Source: Desulfuromonadales bacterium (GTDB lineage Bacteria > Desulfobacterota > Desulfuromonadia > Geobacterales > Pseudopelobacteraceae). Taken from it: 64,000 nucleotides of DNA. Below, piece by piece: positions 8,339 through 17,006 of the stretch. The notes below the pieces were generated by a model. The model saw only the letters and a program-made list of their open reading frames with translations, was not told the origin of the DNA and searched no databases. The position numbers and the translations under genes are program-made. Numbering within the stretch: position 1 is the stretch's first letter; every line of letters begins with the position of its first letter. The stretch covers positions 20,084 to 84,083 of the forward strand of contig JAENWA010000063.1 in the NCBI GenBank assembly GCA_016650295.1, given 5' to 3'.

Positions 8339-9103
8339 CTAGCGCCCAATCAGCCACGCGCCCAGGTTGGTGGCCAGTGTGGCGTTTTCCCCGGCATGGT
8401 AGCGGTTCTGAAAAATGGCGTCGTCTCCGAAAACAACAAAGCCTCCTTTTCCGAGAGCGCCGCTCACGGCCACGCCGAAGGCACCGACGGCATCCCCTTT
8501 TGACAAGATGCGGTCCCCGTTCAGATCAACCCAGGCATCCGGCGATGTGCGGGCGATAACGGCGGAACCCGCCCCAGCCTTAAGGGCCCAGACTCCGTAG
8601 GCCGAAAACTGGGTAATACCGGTAAAGAGCGGGCCGGGAGACAGGTCCTTGACATTGAAATTCAGGTCCTTTTCGATAATATTGTGACGCTCGTGCAGCA
8701 CCGAGTTGCTAAAATCTACGTCGAGACGGTTTAGCAGGGGACCAAGGGGAGGACCGATGTGCAGCATGACGGCCAGATGCCCGCCCTTCTCCACGAAACG
8801 GGCCACGGCCTCGATTTCGTCGGACTTGAGCTCCTGGAAGGGGCCGGAGATGACCAGGGCGGCCACGTCTTTCAGGGTCTCGTCGTTGAGCGAGGCCTTG
8901 GTCGAGCTGACGTGTGAAAGCTGCGCCCGGAAGGTCTCTGCCAGACGGGAAAGCTGCAGATCACCGTTCTCCTCGATCAGAAAGCGCTCGTTGTGACCCT
9001 GATCAAAGAGAATCCGCGGATTTGCGTCTGCTCCCCGGGATGACAACGGCAACAGGAGCAGTGCTCCGAGCAGGATAATGTGTTTCACGATGAAATGCGG
9101 CAT
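8339..9103 (-). CDS. Secreted DUF4350/GldG-like protein
   Basis: The 254-residue protein starts with a signal peptide (hydrophobic, ending SSRGADA). The body is an alpha/beta domain with ILFDQGHNERFLIE near the N-terminus, LVISGPF, and EAVARFVEKGGHLAVMLHI, which is the pattern of DUF4350/GATase-like domains that bind unknown ligands. SD AAGGGGG precedes the ATG. It stands alone. Function unknown; possibly cell-envelope related. Confidence 0.72.
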   Translation of the reverse strand: MPHFIVKHIILLGALLLLPLSSRGADANPRILFDQGHNERFLIEENGDLQLSRLAETFRAQLSHVSSTKASLNDETLKDVAALVISGPFQELKSDEIEAVARFVEKGGHLAVMLHIGPPLGPLLNRLDVDFSNSVLHERHNIIEKDLNFNVKDLSPGPLFTGITQFSAYGVWALKAGAGSAVIARTSPDAWVDLNGDRILSKGDAVGAFGVAVSGALGKGGFVVFGDDAIFQNRYHAGENATLATNLGAWLIGR

Positions 9104-9255
9104 GATACGCCCCCTTAGTAATAAGACTTAATTTATCTTTTATATCCGCTGGTAGACCTTTTTGCAAGATTTTATTTTCATCCGGGCCGCGGAATATGAT
9201 AAGTGAATGAGGTTGATACATATCCCACACAAATACGTATATGAGGAGAACAGTA

Positions 9256-9630
9256 ATGAGTCACAAGAAACCCGAGATCACCTTCAAGTACATCTTCAAC
9301 TACGGATATAATCCGTCCTATGTCAATGGCGCCCAGGGGGGCTTTTCACCGCGCGGCGAAATGGTGATCAACTTCTATCTCGAACGTCAGCCGCTGCCGG
9401 AATCCATCAGTCACGAGATCACCCCGGAGGGCGCCATCGGACGCGAGACCGGAGCTGAGCCGGCCGACCTCGGGCAAAGCATGGTGCGTTACATCGACAC
9501 CGGTGTCGTGATGAACTATGAGAATGCCCGGGTTTTTCATGCCTGGATGGGAGAAAAACTGCGTGAGGTTGAAGAGTTGAACAAGGCGCACACCGCTTTT
9601 GAAAGTGCCCCGCCGGTCGGACAGGCGTAA
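9256..9630 (+). CDS. Conserved hypothetical protein, DUF3467-like
   Basis: ATG at 9256 was preferred over the upstream ATG at 9241 because GAGGAGA sits right before it. The 124-residue soluble protein has YGYNPSYVNGAQGGFSPRGEM near the N-terminus and a C-terminal helix, ARVFHAWMGEKLREVEEL. The pattern of a short beta-rich part with a final helix over a length of about 100 residues recalls DUF3467, but I would not assign a function. It is monocistronic and followed by a heptamer repeat tract. Confidence 0.6.
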   Translation: MSHKKPEITFKYIFNYGYNPSYVNGAQGGFSPRGEMVINFYLERQPLPESISHEITPEGAIGRETGAEPADLGQSMVRYIDTGVVMNYENARVFHAWMGEKLREVEELNKAHTAFESAPPVGQA

Positions 9631-9644
9631 GTAAGGCGTGTTGA

Positions 9645-9737
9645 GAGTTGAGAGTTGAAGGCTGAAGGCTGAAGGCTGAGGGCTGAGGGACGAGGGATGA
9701 GGGATGAGGGATGAGGGATGAGGGATGAGGGATGAGT
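9645..9737. repeat. Heptanucleotide tandem repeat tract
   Basis: Seven-base units change along the tract: GAGAGTT-type, then GGCTGAA, then at least six copies of GGGATGA. It fills the gap between two plus-strand genes. It resembles the heptamer arrays known as short tandemly repeated repetitive sequences. Confidence 0.9.
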
Positions 9738-9764
9738 TTGATGGTGGAAGGCTGTTGACCCTCT

Positions 9765-10520
9765 ATGGCGCCTGAGCTCCTGCTCCCGCTCCTGTTCGGA
9801 GCGGCATTTATGGCCGGGCTGATCGACTCGATTGCCGGTGGCGGCGGCCTGATCACCGTCCCGGTTCTGATGGGGATCGGGCTTCCGCCGCAGGTAGCCT
9901 TGGGCACCAACAAGCTCCAGGCCTCGTTCGGCTCCGGCAGCGCCATGCTGCATTTCATCCGGGCCGGGAAGGTTCAGCTGCGGGACTGCTGGGCCGGCAT
10001 CCTCTGGACCGCCATCGGGTCGGCTCTGGGTGTCTGGGCCGTGCAGCTGCTGGATGCAACGGTCCTGAAGCAGCTGATCCCCTGGCTGCTGGCGGCCATC
10101 GCGGTCTACACTCTGCTTTCACCCCGGCTGGGGGCGGGTGATTCCCATGCCCGGATGAAGGCCGGACCGTTCTACCTGCTGTTCGGTCTGGCGATCGGTT
10201 TTTATGACGGTTTTTTCGGTCCCGGAACCGGTTCGTTCTGGACCATGGCGCTGATGCTGCTTTTGGGTTGTTCCATGATGCGGGCCACCGCCACCACCAA
10301 GGTCATGAACTTTACCAGTAACTTCGTGGCGCTGGTGTTCTTCCTCTCGGTCGGGCAGGTGCGTTTTGTCGAAGGTTTTGTGATGGGGATCGGGCAGTTT
10401 TTGGGCGCGCGGGTCGGGTCAAAACTGGTTATCAAGCGTGGTACGGCCTTTATCAGGCCGGTTTTCATAACCGTCGTGCTTGCACTGGTGGGGCGATTGA
10501 TCTATATGAACTACAAATAA
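9765..10520 (+). CDS. TSUP (TauE/SafE) family membrane permease
   Basis: The 251-residue protein has about eight hydrophobic segments and the two family repeats: GLIDSIAGGGGLITVPVL near residue 20 and GLAIGFYDGFFGPGTGSF near residue 150. This matches YfcA-type members of the sulfite/organosulfonate exporter family. Substrate cannot be read from sequence; sulfur-containing anions are common in the family. It has no operon partners. Confidence 0.9.
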   Translation: MAPELLLPLLFGAAFMAGLIDSIAGGGGLITVPVLMGIGLPPQVALGTNKLQASFGSGSAMLHFIRAGKVQLRDCWAGILWTAIGSALGVWAVQLLDATVLKQLIPWLLAAIAVYTLLSPRLGAGDSHARMKAGPFYLLFGLAIGFYDGFFGPGTGSFWTMALMLLLGCSMMRATATTKVMNFTSNFVALVFFLSVGQVRFVEGFVMGIGQFLGARVGSKLVIKRGTAFIRPVFITVVLALVGRLIYMNYK

Positions 10521-10523
10521 ACC

Positions 10524-10838
10524 TCAACCTTTGGAGAGATACTCCCCCAGAACACCACGTGAATGTTCATCATCGTGGCAGTGGTTGCACAGGTTTTCCC
10601 AGTTGCTGCCGTCGGGCGGATTGTTGTGATGATTCCCGTCCCGGTGGTGGACGGTCAGCAGATGGATATTTGACGCATCAAACTCGCGGCCGCACTTGGC
10701 GCAGACCGGACCGTGAATCTTCAATGATTTCGAGCGGTAATTGCTGTTGCCGTCTACCTCGCCGCGCATCTTCGATACCAGGGCAGCGGCCTGCGCCGCA
10801 CTGGGAAGTACTACGGTTTTAGGTCCTTTTGATCTCAT
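10524..10838 (-). CDS. yajD: YajD-like HNH nuclease
   Basis: The start at 10838 was chosen because GGAGGG lies just before that ATG; the frame extends further upstream without support. The 104-residue protein has a CxxC zinc knuckle (CAKC), VHHRDGNHHNNPPDGSNW and NHCHDDEHSRG, the full HNH motif with metal-binding Cys and His. This is the YajD family of small HNH nucleases, whose cellular role is unknown. Confidence 0.88.
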   Translation of the reverse strand: MRSKGPKTVVLPSAAQAAALVSKMRGEVDGNSNYRSKSLKIHGPVCAKCGREFDASNIHLLTVHHRDGNHHNNPPDGSNWENLCNHCHDDEHSRGVLGEYLSKG

Positions 10839-10931
10839 GATTTCCCTCCAGACACAATCCTGAAAAAAACATTTGAACCGCCAAGGCGCACTGAAAGCAG
10901 GCGCTTCCAAGCGAAGTACGCCAAGGGAGAT

Positions 10932-11330
10932 CTATATCCAGAGTATCTTCACCAACTGTTCTACCTGCCGAAATACCGGGTCGCCCGTTACCAGTGTTGC
11001 ATCATGATCAATGGCGGAGGCAACGGCAAAAGTGTCGGCGTATGACATGGCAAAGCGTGCTTTCAATTCGGCGGCCCGAAAGACCAGATCGTTGGGTGCA
11101 GGCAGAATAACAATGCCGAGGCGGCTGATATTCATCACCACATCCAGCTTGAATTGCTGGCCAAACCGCCGCTGGACGGTATAAATGACCTCTCCCATAT
11201 TGATGACATTCAGCATGGCGCAAGCCTTGCCAGTCCGGGCATCATCCAGAATAGCCTTCACCGGTTCATTGCCCGGTTCTTTCTGAATGAAACGAAGCAG
11301 GGCAAAACTATCCAGAATAAAGTTATTCAC
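10932..11330 (-). CDS. vapC: PIN-domain toxin VapC
   Basis: The start is the GTG at 11330, which overlaps the antitoxin gene by 8 bases. The 132-residue protein shows PIN-domain acidic residues: ILDSFALL at the N-terminus, the Glu in INMGEVIY, YADTFAVASA and LVTGDPVF. It should be a ribonuclease neutralised by the upstream AbrB-type antitoxin. A longer frame extends upstream but runs through the antitoxin gene. Confidence 0.85.
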   Translation of the reverse strand: MNNFILDSFALLRFIQKEPGNEPVKAILDDARTGKACAMLNVINMGEVIYTVQRRFGQQFKLDVVMNISRLGIVILPAPNDLVFRAAELKARFAMSYADTFAVASAIDHDATLVTGDPVFRQVEQLVKILWI

Positions 11331-11559
11331 GGGCCTTGTCCCGTTTTCGCTCCTCAAGCAGTTCATCAGCAAGTGACGGCTCGGCAGGCAGCATTCCCCA
11401 TGCAGCGGCGACAGGATCAGCCACAATAGGCACAATGCAAACGACATTACCGTACTCCACAAAGCGCACTTCGCTGCCGGGCTCGATGTGATGCCGTTTC
11501 CTGATATCACCAGGTATGAGTACCTGGCCTTTTACCGTTACTTTCGATGCCTTTTCCAT
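11323..11559 (-). CDS. vapB: AbrB/MazE-type antitoxin VapB
   Basis: The 78-residue protein has a swapped-hairpin AbrB domain (KASKVTVKGQVLIPGDIRK) and a charged C-terminal tail that should bind the toxin. It precedes and overlaps vapC. An inverted repeat (GTATTAC/GTAATAC) upstream is a likely autoregulatory operator. Confidence 0.87.
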   Translation of the reverse strand: MEKASKVTVKGQVLIPGDIRKRHHIEPGSEVRFVEYGNVVCIVPIVADPVAAAWGMLPAEPSLADELLEERKRDKARE

Positions 11560-11572
11560 GGCACACCCCCAA

Positions 11573-11600
11573 GTATTACTTTTATGTTAAATTGTAATAC
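11573..11600. promoter_or_regulatory. Inverted repeat upstream of vapBC
   Basis: GTATTAC (11573-11579) and GTAATAC (11594-11600) flank a 14-base AT-rich centre just upstream of vapB. This is the usual position for a VapBC operator. Confidence 0.5.
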
Positions 11601-11615
11601 CTAATGCTGCAATCT

Positions 11616-11774
11616 TCAAGCTGAAAAATAGATTGGTGCTTCAAGCTCGCTTCCAGTCCCCCAGGAATCAAACCACGCCATGACAACATCGTGGGGAACG
11701 GATTTCCCTGTCAGGCAGAATTCTTCCCATCTCGCAATGGTTTCATCTCGAAAACAATCTGCTTTGCTACTCAT
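11616..11774 (-). CDS. Short CopG/RelB-like antitoxin, 52 residues
   Basis: This frame is too short for routine gene calling. It starts ATG at 11774 with AGGGGT upstream and ends TGA at 11616. The segment TIARWEEFCLTGKSVPHDVVMAW is broken here only to note its key part, RWEEFCLTGKSVPHD, which is typical of small antitoxins paired with ParE/RelE toxins. No toxin partner is adjacent, so it may be an orphan. Confidence 0.62.
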   Translation of the reverse strand: MSSKADCFRDETIARWEEFCLTGKSVPHDVVMAWFDSWGTGSELEAPIYFSA

Positions 11775-11778
11775 ATTG

Positions 11779-12387
11779 TTACCCCTGACTGTTCATCAGC
11801 TTGACCGTGGCCCGGCCATCGGCATAATAATCGATGATATTGTAGCAGCCGTAATTCTGCTCGATGTTGAACATCCCGGCCAGCGGCGCGCCGATGGCAT
11901 TCAGCAGCACGACGCGGTTGACGCCGCCATGCCCCACCACCAGCACCTCCTGTCCCTGATGCCGCTCGACGATCTCACTGATGACCGGCATGACCCGCGC
12001 CTGGAGATCCAGCAGATTTTCCCCCTGCGGTACCCGGTGGTGTACCAGATCCGCCAGACGGGCCTGCCATTCCTCCGGCCAGCGCTCTTTGATTTCGGTC
12101 CAGGTTAGCCCCTCCCAGATGCCGATGTTCAATTCCCGCAGTTCACTGCGCCGGACCGGCTCGATGCGGAACTGTCGGCAGATGATCCCGGCGCCGATAA
12201 CACAGCGGCTAAGATTACTGGTGTAACAGGCGGAAACGGGACTGTCAGCCAAGCGTTCTTTCAGGCGTTGATACTGTTTGACGCCCAGGTCAGTCAGGGC
12301 CACGTCTGTCTGGCCGTTGTAACGTTTCTGCTCATGTCCGACCACCTGGCCGTGACGAATGAGATGGATGCGGGTAGCGGGTGTCAT
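11779..12387 (-). CDS. cobC: Histidine phosphatase, CobC-like
   Basis: The start at 12387 has CGGAGAA upstream and puts the catalytic LIRHG motif near residue 10. RHG, the later ELNIGIWEGLTW and VVGHGGVNR make this a phosphoglycerate-mutase-type phosphatase; the WEGLTW context and length of 202 are typical of alpha-ribazole-phosphate phosphatases in cobalamin synthesis. The cob genes at 25-28 kb fit this. A general phosphatase remains possible. Confidence 0.75.
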   Translation of the reverse strand: MTPATRIHLIRHGQVVGHEQKRYNGQTDVALTDLGVKQYQRLKERLADSPVSACYTSNLSRCVIGAGIICRQFRIEPVRRSELRELNIGIWEGLTWTEIKERWPEEWQARLADLVHHRVPQGENLLDLQARVMPVISEIVERHQGQEVLVVGHGGVNRVVLLNAIGAPLAGMFNIEQNYGCYNIIDYYADGRATVKLMNSQG

Positions 12388-12500
12388 GGTGATAGATTTC
12401 TCCGGTTTCGTGGGGTTGGAATGGGTGAGCACCTTAGCAGAAGCCGCCGGAAATTAAAAGAACCGGCGAGTTAAATGGAGCTTCCCAGTAACTTCAGTCC

Positions 12501-12550
12501 CTTCGACTCCGCTCAGGGAACGATCAATCGTGCGCTGAGCGGAGTCGAAG
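12501..12550. repeat. Inverted repeat of the TTCGACTCCGCTCAG family
   Basis: CTTCGACTCCGCTCAG (12501-12516) is repeated as its exact complement at 12535-12550 around an 18-base centre. A second complete copy is at 32987-33032, and a single arm is at 21907-21922. Confidence 0.88.
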
Positions 12551-12554
12551 CGCA

Positions 12555-14054
12555 TCAGGCCAGCATCTTTCGTAATTGCCCCAGATAACGTTCCTCCACC
12601 CGGCAGAATCCCTGCGGCGGGAGCTCACCGGACGCGGCACAGAAGGCGAGGAAGGCCCCCTTTAGCAGTGCGTTAAGCTGGTCACCCGGCAGGCTGACGT
12701 GCGACGAGGCAGCGGTTGAGCAGCCGCAGCTGTCACACTCGTCTCCCGCCGCCTGCCGCAGGCGTTCCAGTCCGTGGAAATATTCCGATGACAGCCGTCC
12801 CATGGCATCGCAGACACGACCGACACGCTCGTCCTTGAAGCGGTAGCGCGCCTCGAAGGGGAGGCGCTCGTCCAGCAGCAGGCGCTTCTCACCTTCGAAA
12901 CGCTGCCAGGCGGGTGAGCCGTGCAGCACAATCTGGTTGTGGTAGAGCAGGTTGGCGGTCAGCTCATGCCCGGCCAGCAGTCCCAGGCCGTCCAGAAAGG
13001 TGTAGTTCTCCTCCAGTTCTGCCAGGGTCGTATCCGGTTCGAACATGATGAAGCCGATGTTCAGCTGCAGGCCGCACCCCTGGACGACCTGCACCGCCCG
13101 GCTGATCTGCTCGCTGGTGATCCGTTTGCCGATACGCCGCAGCACGCTGTCGCAGCCCGATTCGATCCCCAGAAAGACGGAGGTTGCCCCGTTTTTGGCC
13201 AGGGTTGTCAGCAGCGTCTCTTCAACCGTGTCCACCCTGGTTTCGAAGCCGAAGGGGAGGCCGGCGGCCTGTGCGACCCGGCTGATAGCGATTGTCCGCT
13301 GATGTTCCTGTTGGCCGGGGGCGAGAAAGGTCGGATCGATAAAATAGAGGCTTGCAACCGCTCTGCGGGACAAGCGGGTTTCCAGTTCCTGCTCCAGCGA
13401 GGCAAGATCTCTGACCCGGCGGCGGCTGCAGCCGTAGTAGGGCTTGATGAAGCAGAAACTGCAGTCGCCGTAACAGCCGCGGCTGGCGGCGATGTTCAGG
13501 GTGCTGTAGGCCAGGTTGCTCCCCACGTCATCCGGGACCGGGAGCAGCGACAGATCATCCGGCAGCGGCCGGGGCACGAAGGGGAGATCGCGCAGGGCCA
13601 GTCCGGGAAGCGGCTTCAGCGTGCCCGGGCCGAAGCCGTTCAGCAGCTCGGCCAGGGTATCTTCAAACTCTCCGATCAGGATGAAGTCCAGGCCGAGTGC
13701 ATACTGCATCAGCCGTGTGCGGGAGAGGGTCGGGAACAGGCCGAAGGCTCCGATCGTGCAGCTTCCACCACGCTTCAATAATTCCAGCACCGAGCGGACC
13801 GTACTCTCATGTCCCCAGGCATAGACCCAGTGCAGCAGGATCAGATCGGCGCCTTCGGCCAGGATTGCGGCGGAAATGGTCTCGGGGTTATCCGTGCCGG
13901 AGGTGAAATCCAGATGGGCCGTTGTCCAACCAGCCCGCCGGGCAACAGCCAGGGCATAGCCGCTGTTCAGGCTGGCCGAGAGCGGGGCATTGGCCACGTC
14001 GTTGTAATGCTCGAAGGTCAGGGGGCGGGGATTTTCGATGATCAGCAGTTTCAT
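12555..14054 (-). CDS. B12-binding domain radical SAM protein
   Basis: The 499-residue protein has an N-terminal cobalamin-binding-like domain (to about 150) and a radical SAM core with C194-x3-C198-x2-C201 (CYGDCSFC). The C-terminal third carries CDSCGCS near 437 and no recognisable auxiliary-cluster domain. It follows the methyltransferase-DUF2284 fusion gene after 8 bases, so the two act in one unit. The pair suggests B12-dependent methylation or rearrangement of an unknown small molecule. No other biosynthetic gene is next to them. Confidence 0.85.
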   Translation of the reverse strand: MKLLIIENPRPLTFEHYNDVANAPLSASLNSGYALAVARRAGWTTAHLDFTSGTDNPETISAAILAEGADLILLHWVYAWGHESTVRSVLELLKRGGSCTIGAFGLFPTLSRTRLMQYALGLDFILIGEFEDTLAELLNGFGPGTLKPLPGLALRDLPFVPRPLPDDLSLLPVPDDVGSNLAYSTLNIAASRGCYGDCSFCFIKPYYGCSRRRVRDLASLEQELETRLSRRAVASLYFIDPTFLAPGQQEHQRTIAISRVAQAAGLPFGFETRVDTVEETLLTTLAKNGATSVFLGIESGCDSVLRRIGKRITSEQISRAVQVVQGCGLQLNIGFIMFEPDTTLAELEENYTFLDGLGLLAGHELTANLLYHNQIVLHGSPAWQRFEGEKRLLLDERLPFEARYRFKDERVGRVCDAMGRLSSEYFHGLERLRQAAGDECDSCGCSTAASSHVSLPGDQLNALLKGAFLAFCAASGELPPQGFCRVEERYLGQLRKMLA

Positions 14055-14062
14055 GGCCGGCC

Positions 14063-15586
14063 TTAGTCGATCAGTAGCAGGCCGATGTACTGCACAAAGT
14101 CGTCGCTGCTGCGTAACGGCGCGACCTTGATGCCGGCGGCTTCGGCCAGGGCGAAGACGTCACAGCCGCAGGACTCCAGCGAGGGGCGACGCTTTTCAGG
14201 GAAGGCGCAGCGCTCCTCCGGGCAGGCGTCGCACCAGCAGCAGGGGCCGCCGCTGAAGACCAGTGCCTTGCCGAAACCGCTCAGAAAGGCCTCCTTTTCC
14301 AGCTCCAGCAGACGCTCCTGAAACCCCCTGAGCGGCGGCTGTCCGGCCACCAGCAGGGCCCGTGAATAGCACCCCAGCAGCTCTTCAAAGCCGGCTTGAT
14401 CCATGGAATGGGGCGGGCAGCTCCAGCGTCTGCCGAACTGGGAACAGCCGTAGCTGCACTTGGCCCGCACCCAGGCTTCGGAGCGGATACCGGCCGGGTC
14501 GAGTTCGACGGCAGCGAAGAATCCGTGGGAAAGGGCATGGCTTTTCAGGCTGAAGAGGGATGAGGCTGCCCGATAGGGGGTGGTGCGGGCGGCAACCATG
14601 GCCAGGGAGCGGGAGGGGAGTTCGAGCACGCTCTGATGTGCGAATCCGCTCTCTTGCAGCAGCTTGGCGGTTTCTGCCAGGCTGTAGCAGCGGCCGTTCC
14701 AGGTGTTGACCAGCATGTGCAGGTCGTAGAGCGCTCCGAATCCGTTGGCGTCACGGAAAAAGTCGTGGACGATCAGCAGCCCTTCCTCTGACGGAAGCTC
14801 CTGCAACTGTTCAAGTAAGGCCCGGTTTTCTGCCGGGGAGTAGCAGTGGATCAAGTTGGAGAGCAGCACGATGGATGCCGCGCCGCGCTGCTGTTCCACC
14901 AGGCGGGCCAGCGCTTCCGGTTCCAGGATATTGATGGGATGCCAGAGCAGGTTGTTGGTGGCGGGGAGTGACTCCGCCGCCGCGCAGACGTCCGGCAGAT
15001 CGCAGGCCATGGCCTGCCAGCCGGGGTGCTGTTCCAGAAACTCCCGCAGATAGCTGCCGTCTCCGGCGCCGATATCGATGATCAGGCCACTCTCCGGAAG
15101 TCCGGGCAGCGCCTGCCACAACTCCCGCGCCCGCACCTGAGCTGCTTCGCCCATGGCGTGCTGGAAGAGCGTTAATCGGCGTTGGTACTCATCCTGGGGC
15201 CGCTCGCGGATCAGCGCCCCTTGTCCTTCGGTCAGGACTGTCCCCAGTTGTCCCCAGTTCTCCATCAGCAACTCTTCGAACGCCAGTACATGGCGCTGGT
15301 TGAGGGGGCTGGCGCTGTCCAGCCAAGTGGCGGCGAAGCGGGAGAGAAACAGCTGGCCGTCGTACTGCTCCAGCAGCCCCACATTCAGCAGCAGTTCGAT
15401 GAAACGCCGCCCCTCCTCCGTCCGCAGGCCGCAGCTCTCTGCCAGCCCGTCCGGCGTACAGTTCCCTTCCGCCACCCGGTCGATGATACCCGAGCGCAGC
15501 GCCTCACGGAGAACAAAGAACATGCGGTAGCCGCTTGTCAGGTCGCAGAAGGTGGAGTAGGAGTTGTCGGAGGGGAGGATTTTCAT
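14063..15586 (-). CDS. Methyltransferase fused to a Cys-rich DUF2284 domain
   Basis: Residues 1-335 are an O-methyltransferase of the dimerising winged-helix type: a helical N-terminal domain, then the SAM loop DIGAGDGSY at 171-179, LLSNLIHCYS and LIVHDFFRD. Residues 340-507 match DUF2284: CSYGCSQFGRRWSCPPHS (C377, C381, C390) and a second cluster with C449, C450, C452, C455, C460, C473 and C475. DUF2284 proteins are predicted metal or Fe-S binding proteins of anaerobes and are normally separate. The two-domain architecture is unusual; I do not know its substrate. The ATG follows a weak GGGACTC context. Confidence 0.85.
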   Translation of the reverse strand: MKILPSDNSYSTFCDLTSGYRMFFVLREALRSGIIDRVAEGNCTPDGLAESCGLRTEEGRRFIELLLNVGLLEQYDGQLFLSRFAATWLDSASPLNQRHVLAFEELLMENWGQLGTVLTEGQGALIRERPQDEYQRRLTLFQHAMGEAAQVRARELWQALPGLPESGLIIDIGAGDGSYLREFLEQHPGWQAMACDLPDVCAAAESLPATNNLLWHPINILEPEALARLVEQQRGAASIVLLSNLIHCYSPAENRALLEQLQELPSEEGLLIVHDFFRDANGFGALYDLHMLVNTWNGRCYSLAETAKLLQESGFAHQSVLELPSRSLAMVAARTTPYRAASSLFSLKSHALSHGFFAAVELDPAGIRSEAWVRAKCSYGCSQFGRRWSCPPHSMDQAGFEELLGCYSRALLVAGQPPLRGFQERLLELEKEAFLSGFGKALVFSGGPCCWCDACPEERCAFPEKRRPSLESCGCDVFALAEAAGIKVAPLRSSDDFVQYIGLLLID

Positions 15587-15652
15587 GGTGAGTCCCTTAT
15601 TGTGATGTTAACCGGAATTGCGGTATGTTGGTGAATCGAGCCGTATGTCACA

Positions 15653-16783
15653 TCAGTTGATAAACTCCAAATAATTCTCACGGTTAACTACCTGCCAGGT
15701 CGCATCCGGATAGGCTCCGCTCCACTCCTTTGGCGGTCGGGGTCTGGCTTTGCCCCATTTCATTTCATAGCCATGCAGTGTGCTGCCTCGCTCTTCAATC
15801 AGATCCAGCTCTTTTTGGGTATAGGTGCGCCAAAAAAAGTTATTGGCCGGCTCTCTTAGATATTCCTGGCGTTTCATCCGCTCAATGATCAGGTAATTTT
15901 CCCAGAGTTCTCCTGCGTCGTTACGCAGATCAAGCGGATTGAAGTTATTGATCAAGGCGTTGCGCACGCCGTTATCGACAAAGTAAAAGCGGCTGTTCTT
16001 GGTGACCTCGTTTCTCAGGTTACGGCTGAATCCACCCAGTTTCTGAATAACAAAGGCCTTTTCCAACAGATCAAGATAGTGATCTACCGTGTTCTTGCTC
16101 ATCCCCAAGGCTGTACCCAGCTCGGTATAGGAGACCTCCTTGCCGATCTGAAAGGCCAATAGCTGGAGCAGTTTGCCGATCTTGGCTGAATGCCTGATCC
16201 CCTCCAGTTCCAGGATGTCTTTATAGAGATACGACGAAACAATCTCTTTCAGGTACTGCTCCCGTTCCCGATTATCCTGCAGCAGCACTACTTCGGGGTA
16301 GGAACCGAACAAAAGGCGCATCTCCAGACGCGCCTCGGTTTCGTGGCGTTGTTCCGCGGCGCCGATCTCCATCTGGGCAAGAGGGTACTGAATCAGGGTG
16401 GTTTTTCGACCGGTGAGCGGCTCGCCGATGCTGCGGGCAAGATCAAAAGAGGATGAACCGGTTGCAATTATGCGGATATCCGGGATGTGATCAACGATCA
16501 GCTTTAGGTTCAAGCCGATGTTATGGATTTTCTGGGCCTCGTCAATCACCAATAGACGGTTGTTACCGACAAAGGCCTTCAGCTTGTCGATCGACTGGCT
16601 GGAAAGATAGCTTTGAATGGTAATGTCTTCACCACTAACCAAAAGATACGGCTCGGCTTCTCCCTTTAAAAACTCATGGATAAGGGTCGTTTTTCCGGTA
16701 CGCCTGGCGCCATATATTACGACTACTTTTCCCGGTTTCAGCGCAGATTGAAGGTTATCGAGCTGCCTCTGCTTGATGTACAT
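15653..16783 (-). CDS. AAA ATPase with DUF4143 domain
   Basis: The 376-residue protein has Walker A GARRTGKTT (residues 25-33), Walker B LLVIDEAQ and the sensor IIATGSSSFDLA, followed by a winged helix and a C-terminal DUF4143 nuclease-like fold (GYEMKWGKARPRPP). Such ATPases are common accessory genes of unknown role, often horizontally moved. It has its own SD (CGGAGT). It lies at the left flank of the first cassette array but no attC-like site follows its stop codon. Confidence 0.85.
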   Translation of the reverse strand: MYIKQRQLDNLQSALKPGKVVVIYGARRTGKTTLIHEFLKGEAEPYLLVSGEDITIQSYLSSQSIDKLKAFVGNNRLLVIDEAQKIHNIGLNLKLIVDHIPDIRIIATGSSSFDLARSIGEPLTGRKTTLIQYPLAQMEIGAAEQRHETEARLEMRLLFGSYPEVVLLQDNREREQYLKEIVSSYLYKDILELEGIRHSAKIGKLLQLLAFQIGKEVSYTELGTALGMSKNTVDHYLDLLEKAFVIQKLGGFSRNLRNEVTKNSRFYFVDNGVRNALINNFNPLDLRNDAGELWENYLIIERMKRQEYLREPANNFFWRTYTQKELDLIEERGSTLHGYEMKWGKARPRPPKEWSGAYPDATWQVVNRENYLEFIN

Positions 16784-16873
16784 TTTATATAACTCCGTCA
16801 GTCAATTGACCGAATTATATATTATTTGGTCATAAGTGCAATGCTGTTGTTAATAAAAACGTAACTATTCTGC

Positions 16874-16941
16874 GATTAACGGGGCTTGGGTTCACCGGTG
16901 CCGCGTCTTTTGCGGCAACCGAGTGAAACCCATGGTTGGCA
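16874..16941 (-). other. attC-like site 1a (end of ATPase cassette)
   Basis: Core boxes on the minus strand are TGCCAAC and GTTAATC. Between them is a long imperfect stem, GGGTTCACCGGTGCCGC against GCGGCAACCGAGTGAAACCC on the plus strand, with unpaired bases and a 7-base loop. It could also act as a terminator. Confidence 0.6.
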
Positions 16942-17006
16942 TTTCCAATTTTCCACTTTCAACTGACCACGTCGAAATCGTCCTGTGAAACTGTTTGACA
17001 AGACAT

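Noticed and set aside
9419..9958. Minus-strand frames across the heptamer tract
   Set aside because: Their sequence is translated tandem repeat (HPSSLIPHPSS type) and shadows of the neighbouring genes.
15587..15652. attC site after the DUF4143 ATPase gene
   Set aside because: A GGTTAAC-like string exists but there is no paired box or hairpin, so the gene was not counted as a cassette.
16888..16931. Hairpin after the ATPase gene read as a simple terminator
   Set aside because: There is no T-run, and the flanking 7-base boxes match the cassette pattern, so an attC-like site is the better reading.
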